Positions 14,732-22,936 of a stretch of DNA of 48,810 nucleotides are shown piece by piece. Source of the stretch: JASLCR01 sp964407405 (GTDB lineage Bacteria > Patescibacteriota > Saccharimonadia > Saccharimonadales > Saccharimonadaceae); assembly GCA_964407405.1 (NCBI GenBank), contig CAYOVH010000006.1, positions 1 through 48,810 of the forward strand, written 5' to 3'. The notes beneath the pieces are model-generated. The model saw nothing but the letters and a program-made list of their open reading frames with translations. It searched no databases and was not told where the DNA came from. The translations under genes and the position numbers were made by a program. Numbering within the stretch: the first letter of the stretch is position 1; every line of letters begins with the position of its first letter.

Positions 14732-15571
14732 TTACCTCTTCCTCTTCGCGTCGTGACGTGTACGAACGATTAACTTATTCGACTGTTTACGGCGTCGGGT
14801 GCGGTACCCGAGCGTCAACTGACCCCATGGAGTACGAGGCGCTTTGCCGGTACCATGACGACCACCGTCACCACCACCATGCGGGTGATCTGCAGCGTTC
14901 ATGACGACACCACGGACTGATGGACGAATACCCTTGCGGCGATTTCGACCAGCAGAACCAATCTTAACGTTCTGGTGCTGGACATTGCCAACCACACCGA
15001 TTGCTGCAGTCGCTTCAACGCGAACTTTGCGCGTTTCACCACTCGGCAACTTGATCGTTGCGTAGTCGCCTTCTTTGGCCATCAGCTGGGCCTTTGTACC
15101 AGCGCTACGAACCATCTGCGCGCCTTTGCCAGGTGTCAATTCGATGGCGTATATCTGTGTACCGATAGGAATCTTGCTGATCGGCATACGGTTTGACGCT
15201 TCGATTGGTGCGTTCTCACCGCTGGCAATCTTCTTGCCTTTTGTCATTGATGTATCAGCCAAGATATAGTGATACAGACCGTGCTGGTCTTTGACGCGAG
15301 CAATACGAGCCGAGCGGTTTGGATCATATTCGATCTCCTCAACAGTTAGCTCAAGGCCAGCTGCGAGGTTGTGATTCATCAAACGATGGTGACGCTTGAC
15401 ACCGCCGCCACGATGACGAACAGTGATGCGACCGCTGTTATTACGACCAGCGTTCTGCTTCTTGCTCTTTGTCAGGCTTTTGAGTGGTTTACGTGTTGTA
15501 ATATCACTCAAATCCTGCGAAGTCATACCGCGACGAGCAGGAGTAGTTGGATTATATGCTTTGATCGGCAT
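14732..15571 (-). CDS. rplB: 50S ribosomal protein L2
   Basis: Core 50S protein needed for subunit joining and the peptidyl-transferase region. 279 aa: MPIKAYNPTTPARRGMTS, the RNA-binding domain NNSGRITVRHRGGGVKRHHR, KIGSAGRNRRKGIRPSVRG, and the catalytic-region signature MNAADHPHGGGDG (usual form MNPVDHPHGGGEG). It overlaps rplW by one base. Confidence 0.98.
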   Translation of the reverse strand: MPIKAYNPTTPARRGMTSQDLSDITTRKPLKSLTKSKKQNAGRNNSGRITVRHRGGGVKRHHRLMNHNLAAGLELTVEEIEYDPNRSARIARVKDQHGLYHYILADTSMTKGKKIASGENAPIEASNRMPISKIPIGTQIYAIELTPGKGAQMVRSAGTKAQLMAKEGDYATIKLPSGETRKVRVEATAAIGVVGNVQHQNVKIGSAGRNRRKGIRPSVRGVVMNAADHPHGGGDGGRHGTGKAPRTPWGQLTLGYRTRRRKQSNKLIVRTRHDAKRKR

Positions 15572-15888
15572 TATTTCTTCTCCTTATCGTCATTAGCCGC
15601 CTCTTCGAACACCTGAATCTTGCTGCCTTCAGCGAGGGTTACGTAGGCTTTCTTACTGTCTTTACGAGTTGTCGTGCCAGGATAGCGATTCTTACCGCGA
15701 CTGTAGCGCACGGCCTTACCAGCCTGGACGAGTGTCTTGACAGATTTGACTTTCACTTCATACTGCTCAGCGACCGCTGCGGCTATCTGGTCTTTATTAG
15801 CGGTCAATGGGACGTTGAACACATAGGTATTCTGCTGAGTTTGACCGTAAGCCTTCTCCGTGGCACGCGGGGTGACTAAGATACTCAT
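15571..15888 (-). CDS. rplW: 50S ribosomal protein L23
   Basis: Exit-tunnel protein that docks trigger factor and SRP. 105 aa: LVTPRATEKAYGQTQQNTYVF, EVKVKSVKTLVQAGKAVRYSRGKNR in part, KKAYVTLAEGSKIQVFE. It overlaps rplD by one base. Its partner chaperone gene tig is also in this window. Confidence 0.97.
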   Translation of the reverse strand: MSILVTPRATEKAYGQTQQNTYVFNVPLTANKDQIAAAVAEQYEVKVKSVKTLVQAGKAVRYSRGKNRYPGTTTRKDSKKAYVTLAEGSKIQVFEEAANDDKEKK

Positions 15889-16520
15889 TATTTAGCCTCC
15901 TTTGTTAGCCATTCTTCAATCATTGGCAGTGATTTTTTGCTAATGACAATCTTGTCGGCATTCAGAACATCGAATACATTCAGATATGTTGGGCGAACAG
16001 GCTTAACATTTTTAAGGTTGCTCGTAGCTCGGATGACAAGTTCATCTTTAACACTTACAACAAGGAGAACTCGTGCGTTTTCTGAAATCTTATTGTCGGC
16101 AAGCATCTTTAAAGTTTCCTTTGTTTTACCATTAGGGCATGTAAAGGTGTCAATAATGACGATCTTTTTGGCTTTATTTGCCAACGTCAAAGCCTGGCGA
16201 ACAGCAACGCGCTTAGAAGTCGTCGATAGTTTCTTGGTGTAGTTTTCATTGCCGAGGGGGCCGAAGACGACACCACCAGTACGCCAGATAGGGTTACGGG
16301 TCGAGCCGAAACGAGCACGTCCGGTACCTTTTTGGCGCCATGGCTTTTTACCGCCACCAGATACTTCACCGCGGGTTTTCGTGGTGGCTGAAGCCTGGCG
16401 CTTATTTGCTAGGTAGGCATCGTAAGCAACCTTCAGCAGTTCGTGATTCTCAACCTTTACATCAAAGACGCCCTTAGGGAGAGTTATTTTAGAAGTTGAA
16501 TTCGTAGTAGTTTCAGCCAT
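15888..16520 (-). CDS. rplD: 50S ribosomal protein L4
   Basis: Exit-tunnel constriction protein; in E. coli it represses the S10 operon. 210 aa with the tunnel loop KTRGEVSGGGKKPWRQKGTG and RARFGSTRNPIWRTGGVVFGP, plus AKKIVIIDTF and LNVFDVLNADKIVISK. The N-terminal 15 residues (Thr/Ser-rich) are extra. It overlaps rplC by one base. Confidence 0.98.
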   Translation of the reverse strand: MAETTTNSTSKITLPKGVFDVKVENHELLKVAYDAYLANKRQASATTKTRGEVSGGGKKPWRQKGTGRARFGSTRNPIWRTGGVVFGPLGNENYTKKLSTTSKRVAVRQALTLANKAKKIVIIDTFTCPNGKTKETLKMLADNKISENARVLLVVSVKDELVIRATSNLKNVKPVRPTYLNVFDVLNADKIVISKKSLPMIEEWLTKEAK

Positions 16521-17134
16521 TACGCGTTACCTCCGTTGACGACTACAAGACCTTTGCGAGGTCCTGGTACAGCACCTTTGAGGCCAAGCAGATTATTTGT
16601 AGCATCGACATAAGCTACTTCAAGGTTTTTCACCGTTACTTGCTCATGGCCCATGCGGCCTGGCATTTTCTTGCCCTTGAAGACTTTTTGCGGATACATT
16701 GATCCGATTGAGCCGACGCGGCGAACATTGCCGTTACCACCATGGGTCTTCTTAGAGGTGTTAAAGTTGTGACGCTTTACTGTACCGGCAAAACCTTTAC
16801 CTTTACTGGTGCCAGTCGCTTTCACGAGGTCACCGAGTGCGAATGCACTTACGTCGATTTGATCACCGACTTTGAGATCGCCGATTTCATCGACGCGAAA
16901 CTCCCGCAAAACTTGCGGCGAAACTTTGACTGGTTTTAGATGACCAGCCACGGCCTTGCTCAGGTTCTTACCCTCACCAAATGCCACTTGGACTGCGTTA
17001 TAACCGTCGGATTCGACAGTCTTTACCTGAGTCACAGTCACAGGGCCGGCTTGAATCAGTGTCACAGGCGTTGCCGTGCCATCATCAGCCAGGATTTGGG
17101 TCATACCAATTTTGGTACCGAGAAGTGCTTTCAT
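16520..17134 (-). CDS. rplC: 50S ribosomal protein L3
   Basis: First protein of the S10-type operon here, needed for early 50S assembly near the peptidyl-transferase centre. 204 aa: MKALLGTKIGMTQILADDG, KGTSKGKGFAG-like segment, and the loop GSIGSMYPQKVFKGKKMPGRMG. I chose the ATG at 17134 because the family starts there; an ATG at 17149 adds five residues and also has a GGAG site. rpsJ, normally upstream of rplC, lies elsewhere at 19094-19414. Confidence 0.97.
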   Translation of the reverse strand: MKALLGTKIGMTQILADDGTATPVTLIQAGPVTVTQVKTVESDGYNAVQVAFGEGKNLSKAVAGHLKPVKVSPQVLREFRVDEIGDLKVGDQIDVSAFALGDLVKATGTSKGKGFAGTVKRHNFNTSKKTHGGNGNVRRVGSIGSMYPQKVFKGKKMPGRMGHEQVTVKNLEVAYVDATNNLLGLKGAVPGPRKGLVVVNGGNA

Positions 17135-17226
17135 GCCCTTTTCTCCCATTTAAAATCTCCGGTGGCGAGTAGTATCTCTATAGGGTCTTACCTTGGAGAC
17201 TTGCTCATTCACACGGGGACGAGTTG

Positions 17227-17240
17227 TTATTACGTAATAA
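17227..17240. promoter_or_regulatory. Perfect 14-bp palindrome downstream of the S10 promoter
   Basis: TTATTACGTAATAA sits at about +7 to +20 of the predicted transcript. It could be an operator or a leader stem; no partner is known. Confidence 0.35.
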
Positions 17241-17253
17241 AGTTACGATGTCC

Positions 17254-17283
17254 ATAATACCACGAATGGCAATGGTACGTCAA
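17254..17283 (-). promoter_or_regulatory. Promoter of the S10-spc ribosomal operon
   Basis: TTGACG (17278-17283) and TATTAT (17254-17259) with an 18-bp spacer. The leader to rplC is about 100 nt. Confidence 0.75.
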
Positions 17284-17357
17284 GGGTTTTATCCCTGATA
17301 AGGTGCTGTTAGCAACAGACTACTCTCTTGCAAGCTGATCTGCTACTATTGGGAGGT

Positions 17358-18266
17358 ATGACGACGTCGAAACTGGGCCGTGTGAGTATGTGGCTAAAGA
17401 AACATTGGATCACCATTACTGTAATTATGCTGGCAACGGCTACGAGCGGGCTATTCATTGCTTGGGCATTTTACGATGGAGAGCAAAGTGACGCTCGACA
17501 TCACCAGAAGATCGCCGATACGAATAAGACTTACGATGCGTTAATCAAGAAACTCAAAGCTGAACGTGAGGCTAAGGAGTTAGCCGCCAAAAAGGCCGCG
17601 GCCGAAGAGAAGGCTCGCAAAGAAGCAGCAGCAAAGGCAGCTACGACTGAACCCGCACCAAAATCTTCCTTTGCCAGCGGAAAAACATGCAATACTAGTA
17701 GCTCGCACAATGATCCTCGTCGTCTCGATATTATCGTCAATAAGCGCAATTGCCTGATCCCACTCTCGTATGCGCCGACAGACCTTGTCACAGCTTACGG
17801 AGCAACGCTGCGCAGTGAAGCTGCGACTCAGTTCGGGACACTTGTCAATGCCGCTCAAGCAAACGGGGTGCAAATTGGAGCAACCAGTAGCTACCGCTCA
17901 TACGAGGCACAAGTTGCTACATATCAACATTGGGTCAATGTCAACGGTAGCATGGCTGCGGCAGACAAAGTCAGCGCCAGGGCGGGCTATAGTGAACATC
18001 AGACTGGGCTAGCAGTTGACGTCTCAACTGGAGGCTGTTCGCTCGACTGCTTTGCGGGTACAGCTGCGTATGCCTGGATGAAGAAGAATGCCTACAAATA
18101 CGGATTCATTGAACGATATCCACCAGGTCTAACTCATATCACTGGTTATAGCCCCGAAGCTTGGCACTATCGCTACGTCGGCAAGGCTGTAGCGAGTGCT
18201 ATGAAAACATCGGGCGTCAAAACACTCGAAGAATATTTTAGCTTTCCGGCTGCTCCCACATATTAG
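17358..18266 (+). CDS. D-alanyl-D-alanine carboxypeptidase, VanY/M15B family
   Basis: Zinc peptidase predicted to trim the terminal D-Ala of peptidoglycan stem peptides outside the membrane. 302 aa: one TM helix (about 15-38), a Lys/Ala/Glu coiled stalk (about 55-98), then the M15B domain with SSYRSYEAQ (177-185), SEHQTGLAVDV (212-222; His and Asp are zinc ligands) and EAWHYRYVG (267-275; catalytic Glu and third His ligand). The start is chosen at 17358, 8 nt after an extended -10 (TGC TACTAT), so the mRNA is probably leaderless; upstream and downstream ATGs are possible. It converges on the next gene with a shared TTAG stop overlap. Confidence 0.9.
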   Translation: MTTSKLGRVSMWLKKHWITITVIMLATATSGLFIAWAFYDGEQSDARHHQKIADTNKTYDALIKKLKAEREAKELAAKKAAAEEKARKEAAAKAATTEPAPKSSFASGKTCNTSSSHNDPRRLDIIVNKRNCLIPLSYAPTDLVTAYGATLRSEAATQFGTLVNAAQANGVQIGATSSYRSYEAQVATYQHWVNVNGSMAAADKVSARAGYSEHQTGLAVDVSTGGCSLDCFAGTAAYAWMKKNAYKYGFIERYPPGLTHITGYSPEAWHYRYVGKAVASAMKTSGVKTLEEYFSFPAAPTY

Positions 18267-18610
18267 ATCACAATGCCGGCCGGCACGAAGTAGCTGAGTA
18301 CTCCGATAATCAAAAGAACCGCGTACAAAATTTTGCGGTTTGATTGGTGCTTTTCAAAATATTTGACCGTCACAATTCCGACCAACAGCCCTAATGGTAG
18401 TGCGTTGAGAGGCAGCCCAAGCCATGTAATTGGAGTACTAAATTTTATCCACAAGGTTCCAAGGATCACAATAGCAACTAGCTTAAGGAAGTATGTACTA
18501 TCACTCTCAAATAATATCTCTCGACTAGCTTGGCGCACAGAGCGTCGTCGACCTCTTTTGCGAGGAAGATGTCCTTTGTGCTGTTTTGAATGTGTTTTTA
18601 TTTTTGTCAT
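18263..18610 (-). CDS. Small multi-span membrane protein
   Basis: 115 aa, unknown function. A very basic N-terminal 30 residues (KTHSKQHKGHLPRKRGRRR) precedes three hydrophobic segments at about 42-58, 65-82 and 94-112, so the tail is probably cytoplasmic by the positive-inside rule. AAAGGCG lies before the ATG and TGC TACAAT about 14 nt upstream. It overlaps the VanY gene tail to tail by 4 bp. Confidence 0.65.
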   Translation of the reverse strand: MTKIKTHSKQHKGHLPRKRGRRRSVRQASREILFESDSTYFLKLVAIVILGTLWIKFSTPITWLGLPLNALPLGLLVGIVTVKYFEKHQSNRKILYAVLLIIGVLSYFVPAGIVI

Positions 18611-18702
18611 ACGCCTTTGGTGTCATTGTAGCAAATATCGACCCAAATGCAAAAAGAATAAGCAGCATTTCATTTCAAAATGTTATCGTGTATACTAGCA
18701 GC

Positions 18703-19026
18703 ATGGCTACTACAAAGAAGAAAACAACCACAAAGCGAGCAACGACATCACCTAAGTCTCGAACACCGAAGAAGACCGCTGCGAAGAAGTCCCAGCAGCA
18801 ATCACGGTCATTCGTGCTCGAACCAGAGAAGCAACCATTTATGACTTTTACGCCGACCAAGCAGAGCCTGTATTGGTTAGTGCTTGGAGTCATTGTGATA
18901 TGCTTTGCGACGTGGATACTCAAGCTGCAGTCTGATATACAGGCTATCTACGACAGTATTGACGCCAATAGTGATACTACTATCATGCAGCCGATCAAGC
19001 ACGATACTAAGCATTCCAAACATTAA
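18703..19026 (+). CDS. Small single-span membrane protein with Lys/Thr-rich tail
   Basis: 107 aa. Residues 1-40 are a histone-like mix of Lys, Thr, Ser and Ala (MATTKKKTTTKRATTSPKS...), then one TM helix (about 59-78, YWLVLGVIVICFATWIL) and a short outer tail with His/Lys. The start is set at 18703 because TATACT (18691-18696) ends 6 nt before it, a leaderless layout; the frame is open further upstream. The function is unknown; the basic tail could bind nucleic acid (speculation). Confidence 0.65.
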   Translation: MATTKKKTTTKRATTSPKSRTPKKTAAKKSQQQSRSFVLEPEKQPFMTFTPTKQSLYWLVLGVIVICFATWILKLQSDIQAIYDSIDANSDTTIMQPIKHDTKHSKH

Positions 19027-19043
19027 TCGCTATATGAGTAACA

Positions 19044-19068
19044 AAAATGCCCGATAAAGGGCTTTTTT
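19044..19068. terminator. Bidirectional terminator between convergent units
   Basis: GCCC (19049-19052) pairs with GGGC (19059-19062), flanked by A/T runs on both sides. It serves rpsJ and the small membrane gene. Confidence 0.75.
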
Positions 19069-19093
19069 GTTTGGATAAGCGCTCGGCTTGGTT

Positions 19094-19414
19094 TTACATA
19101 CGAATCTCTGCGTCTACGCCAGCTGGGAGGCTTAGATTTTGCAGAGAGTCAATTGTCTTTGGCGTTGCATTTGAGATATCGATAAGGCGCTTGTGAATGC
19201 GCATCTCAAAAGCTTCGCCCCCTTGCTTGTAGACGTGTGGACTTTTGACGACAGTATATGTGCTGCGGCGTGTTGGTAGCGGGACGGGGCCAGCTACGCT
19301 AGCACCTGTACGAACTGCTGTGTCGATGATTTGCTTTGCCGACTGGTCAATGACTTTGTGGTCATAGGCCTTGAGTCGAATCCGGATCTTGAGACCGGCA
19401 TCTTTTTCTGCCAT
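19094..19414 (-). CDS. rpsJ: 30S ribosomal protein S10
   Basis: 30S head protein, NusE in antitermination complexes. 106 aa: KIRIRLKAYDHKVIDQSAKQI, GPVPLPTRRSTYTVVKSPHV, FEMRIHKRLIDI and the ending SLPAGVDAEIRM. It stands alone rather than heading the S10 operon or ending the str operon. It has its own promoter (19512-19539) and terminator. Confidence 0.98.
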   Translation of the reverse strand: MAEKDAGLKIRIRLKAYDHKVIDQSAKQIIDTAVRTGASVAGPVPLPTRRSTYTVVKSPHVYKQGGEAFEMRIHKRLIDISNATPKTIDSLQNLSLPAGVDAEIRM

Positions 19415-19511
19415 GAGAAATTTCCTTTGCTTTACATCCAGTAACCTTGGGCTCGAATCGGAATTGAGTCATCGTCTGGCCAAGTTCTCTGGACTATTAG
19501 TAACTTTAATT

Positions 19512-19539
19512 ATTATAGCGTATCGTGGCACATTTGCAA
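19512..19539 (-). promoter_or_regulatory. Promoter of rpsJ
   Basis: TTGCAA (19534-19539) and TATAAT (19512-19517) with a 16-bp spacer; the leader is about 90 nt. Confidence 0.7.
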
Positions 19540-19578
19540 GCGAATCGAAGTTACCCGAAATCCGATCTTTTTGCCTCG

Positions 19579-20211
19579 TCATGCCGCGCGCTCTATTCTA
19601 TCGATGGCACCTGTAGCAACATGTGAAAAAAGCTTGCCCAATGATTCAAGATCAGTCTTGCGCGTTCCATTGTGAGCGTAGTCTATAGTATATGCTGCTC
19701 GTTCGCGTGGGTCAGGTGATGATCCTTCGACCATCCTCCTGGCACCGGGATGCACAAGCCCTGGCTTGGTAATATCGCATGCATGCAGATAGTCACGCTG
19801 CTCCTCGGCAGAAAGGACATCCATTACCTCCTCAAGTTCGCTCGGGACGATAGGACGTACGCCTACTATACTCATGTATCCCCGTATGACAGGTATAACT
19901 TGCAGAAGTTCATCAGCTTTTATCTTCCTGATAAAGGCTCCGTGACGGTTCATCTCAACTCCCTGTGATCTCGCCTTGGCCCTAGACATACTAGTAACCT
20001 CGCCCTTGTACGTTTTAATTTTTTGGATGCGTATAATTCTACCCCCGTGCCGCCTATCTTGGGTGAATACCGGCATCTCGCCTTCTAGGGCAACCACGGC
20101 AGCTGTCGCCAAGCTACCCAGGATAGCCATCGGGAGTAGCGCACTGCCTAGTTTTAGGTCCATGTTCCGTTTCTCGACACTTCGGTGCCACTCTTCTCCT
20201 ATTTTATTCAT
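19579..20211 (-). CDS. Bacterial sugar transferase (polyprenyl-phosphate glycosyl-1-phosphate transferase type)
   Basis: Predicted to move a sugar-1-phosphate onto undecaprenyl phosphate, the first step of surface glycan or glycoprotein glycan synthesis. 210 aa: a membrane-inserted hydrophobic hairpin at about 22-42, PVFTQDRRHGGR, KIKTYKGEVTSM, a DELLQVIPVIRGYMSIVGVRP stretch (about 100-120, with the family Asp-Glu pair) and CDITKPGLVHPG. It has only the C-terminal monotopic catalytic half (no four-TM WcaJ N domain). TATAAG (20218-20223) ends 6 nt before the ATG, suggesting a leaderless mRNA. No other glycan genes are adjacent. Confidence 0.85.
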   Translation of the reverse strand: MNKIGEEWHRSVEKRNMDLKLGSALLPMAILGSLATAAVVALEGEMPVFTQDRRHGGRIIRIQKIKTYKGEVTSMSRAKARSQGVEMNRHGAFIRKIKADELLQVIPVIRGYMSIVGVRPIVPSELEEVMDVLSAEEQRDYLHACDITKPGLVHPGARRMVEGSSPDPRERAAYTIDYAHNGTRKTDLESLGKLFSHVATGAIDRIERAA

Positions 20212-20247
20212 GAACTACTTATACTACTATTTAGATAAAACATCAAT

Positions 20248-20281
20248 AAAATACCTCCGGGTTTTGCCGGAGGTATTTTTG
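20248..20281. terminator. Terminator of tuf
   Basis: A perfect 10-bp stem, ATACCTCCGG (20251-20260) with CCGGAGGTAT (20267-20276), loop of 6, T-rich on both exits. Confidence 0.85.
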
Positions 20282-20298
20282 TATGGCTTCGTACCAGA

Positions 20299-21483
<1,185 letters not shown>

Positions 21484-21576
21484 AACGAGATATTTCTCCT
21501 CTTTAAATGTTATATTTCGCTATTCGCGCGCTGTCACATAAACATGTTAGCAGTGACCCCACGGCGTATAGGGTAG

Positions 21577-21605
21577 ATTATACAGAGTGCTACCAAAAAT
21601 GTAAA
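21577..21605 (-). promoter_or_regulatory. Promoter of tuf
   Basis: TTTACA (21600-21605) and TATAAT (21577-21582) with a 17-bp spacer, close to consensus as expected for a very highly expressed gene. Confidence 0.8.
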
Positions 21606-21616
21606 CAGGTGGGAGA

Positions 21617-22786
21617 CTAATCCTCAAATTTGTCGGGAATCGCCAACTGGCGCTTTTTGCCTGATCTCCACGTACCGACCGCCCAACCAATCGGCAGGAT
21701 GTCATGATATCCTATGACATCAGCTGCATTTCGAAGCAGTGAGCCGACAAAGCCACCGAAGCGGAGCTTTCGCCATTCGAAAAGAGCCCAGCCGTAACCA
21801 ATTGGCACTACAGATGGCGGAAGAACGGCCTTATACTTTGCTTTTGAGCCATTGAGATGTCTAGCCACAAATTGTGCATCGTGTAACGCCGTCTGTGCCA
21901 GTCCGGCATAGGGGGTAGCAGCGTTATCTCCGATGACATAGATACCCTCCTTTACCCTCATGTACTCATCTACAACAACCTTACCGCGCTCATTGAGCGT
22001 AAAGTGCTCAGTATTTGCTTGATAAAATGGCGAATTGGCCACACCAGAAGTCCAGACAACTGTCTGCGTCATGAGCGGCTTTCCATCAACAATAAGGGAG
22101 TCTGCTGTTTGACGCTCAACCTTTTTTTCAAGTTCGACATTAACACCGAGATGCCTGAGACGCTTCTCGGCAATCTTGCTGGCTGCTTCGCTCATGCGAG
22201 GCAAGACGCGAGGGGCCGCCTCAATGAGACTAATGCCAGGAAAACGCTTGTTGTTTACCTTGTATTTCTTGCGCAAAACGTTGAGGTACTCGCCAAGTGC
22301 ACCCGCCAACTCAACACCCGTTGGACCTGCTCCAACAATAACGTAATTTTTCTCATCATCCGACCCGTCACTCATCTCCTCTACAAGATGCTTTTGGAGA
22401 GTTCGCACTTCAGATTCAGACTTGATACCGTACGCATATGTATCAAGTCCTTCGATACCAAAATACGTTGTCACACTACCTAACGCAAAGACGATATTAT
22501 CGTACTTATAGACCTTGCCGCTAGCCCCAGTGACGATATTTTCGCTAGGGGTAATAGTCATGATTGTATCCTCTACTACGCGGACGTTTTTTGTTTTGCG
22601 GAAAATCCTCTCAAGCGACACCCATGACTCTTTATAGCTATGTCCGGTCGCGGTACTATAGAGCGCCGGATAGTATTGAAAATATTCTGTGTTGGAAATC
22701 AGGGTAATATCATTTGTTTTTTTCTTCGCGAGTTCAAGTGCTGTTTTGATGCCGCCGAAGCCGCCGCCAACAATCATAATATTCAT
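21617..22786 (-). CDS. NAD(P)H dehydrogenase type II (NDH-2-like flavoprotein)
   Basis: Two-dinucleotide-binding-domain flavoprotein predicted to pass electrons from NADH to a quinone without proton pumping. 389 aa: FAD motif IMIVGGGFGGIKTA (3-16), NAD motif NYVIVGAGPTGVELAGAL (about 147-164), a second FAD-binding motif EGIYVIGDNAATPYAGLAQTA, and a C-terminal RKLRFGGFVGSLLRNAADV segment like the membrane-contacting end of NDH-2. It is inserted between fusA and tuf with its own extended -10 (TGC TATACT, 22834-22842). Other members of the family act on sulfide or on ferredoxin; the exact substrate is not shown. Confidence 0.85.
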   Translation of the reverse strand: MNIMIVGGGFGGIKTALELAKKKTNDITLISNTEYFQYYPALYSTATGHSYKESWVSLERIFRKTKNVRVVEDTIMTITPSENIVTGASGKVYKYDNIVFALGSVTTYFGIEGLDTYAYGIKSESEVRTLQKHLVEEMSDGSDDEKNYVIVGAGPTGVELAGALGEYLNVLRKKYKVNNKRFPGISLIEAAPRVLPRMSEAASKIAEKRLRHLGVNVELEKKVERQTADSLIVDGKPLMTQTVVWTSGVANSPFYQANTEHFTLNERGKVVVDEYMRVKEGIYVIGDNAATPYAGLAQTALHDAQFVARHLNGSKAKYKAVLPPSVVPIGYGWALFEWRKLRFGGFVGSLLRNAADVIGYHDILPIGWAVGTWRSGKKRQLAIPDKFED

Positions 22787-22833
22787 GAAACAATGCTCTC
22801 TCTTTTGTTTTCTTTATAGTAGTCTTAAGCACT

Positions 22834-22842
22834 AGTATAGCA
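22834..22842 (-). promoter_or_regulatory. Extended -10 promoter of the NDH-2-like gene
   Basis: TGC TATACT on the minus strand, about 47 nt before the ATG. Confidence 0.5.
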
Positions 22843-22880
22843 AATCAAATCGTTAGGCCAAGTATATTTCTAACGATCAC

Positions 22881-22895
22881 ATGTCCGCAGGACAT
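22881..22895. other. Short perfect inverted repeat downstream of fusA
   Basis: ATGTCC GCA GGACAT, 6-bp arms, between the fusA terminator and the promoter of the NDH-2-like gene. It lies upstream of that promoter and could be an operator. Confidence 0.3.
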
Positions 22896-22902
22896 ATCAA
22901 CT

Positions 22903-22931
22903 AAAAACTCCCGTGCTACTCGGGAGTTTTT
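22903..22931. terminator. Terminator of fusA
   Basis: AAAACTCCCG (22904-22913) pairs with CGGGAGTTTT (22921-22930), loop of 7, T-run on the minus exit. Confidence 0.85.
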
Positions 22932-22936
22932 ATGTG

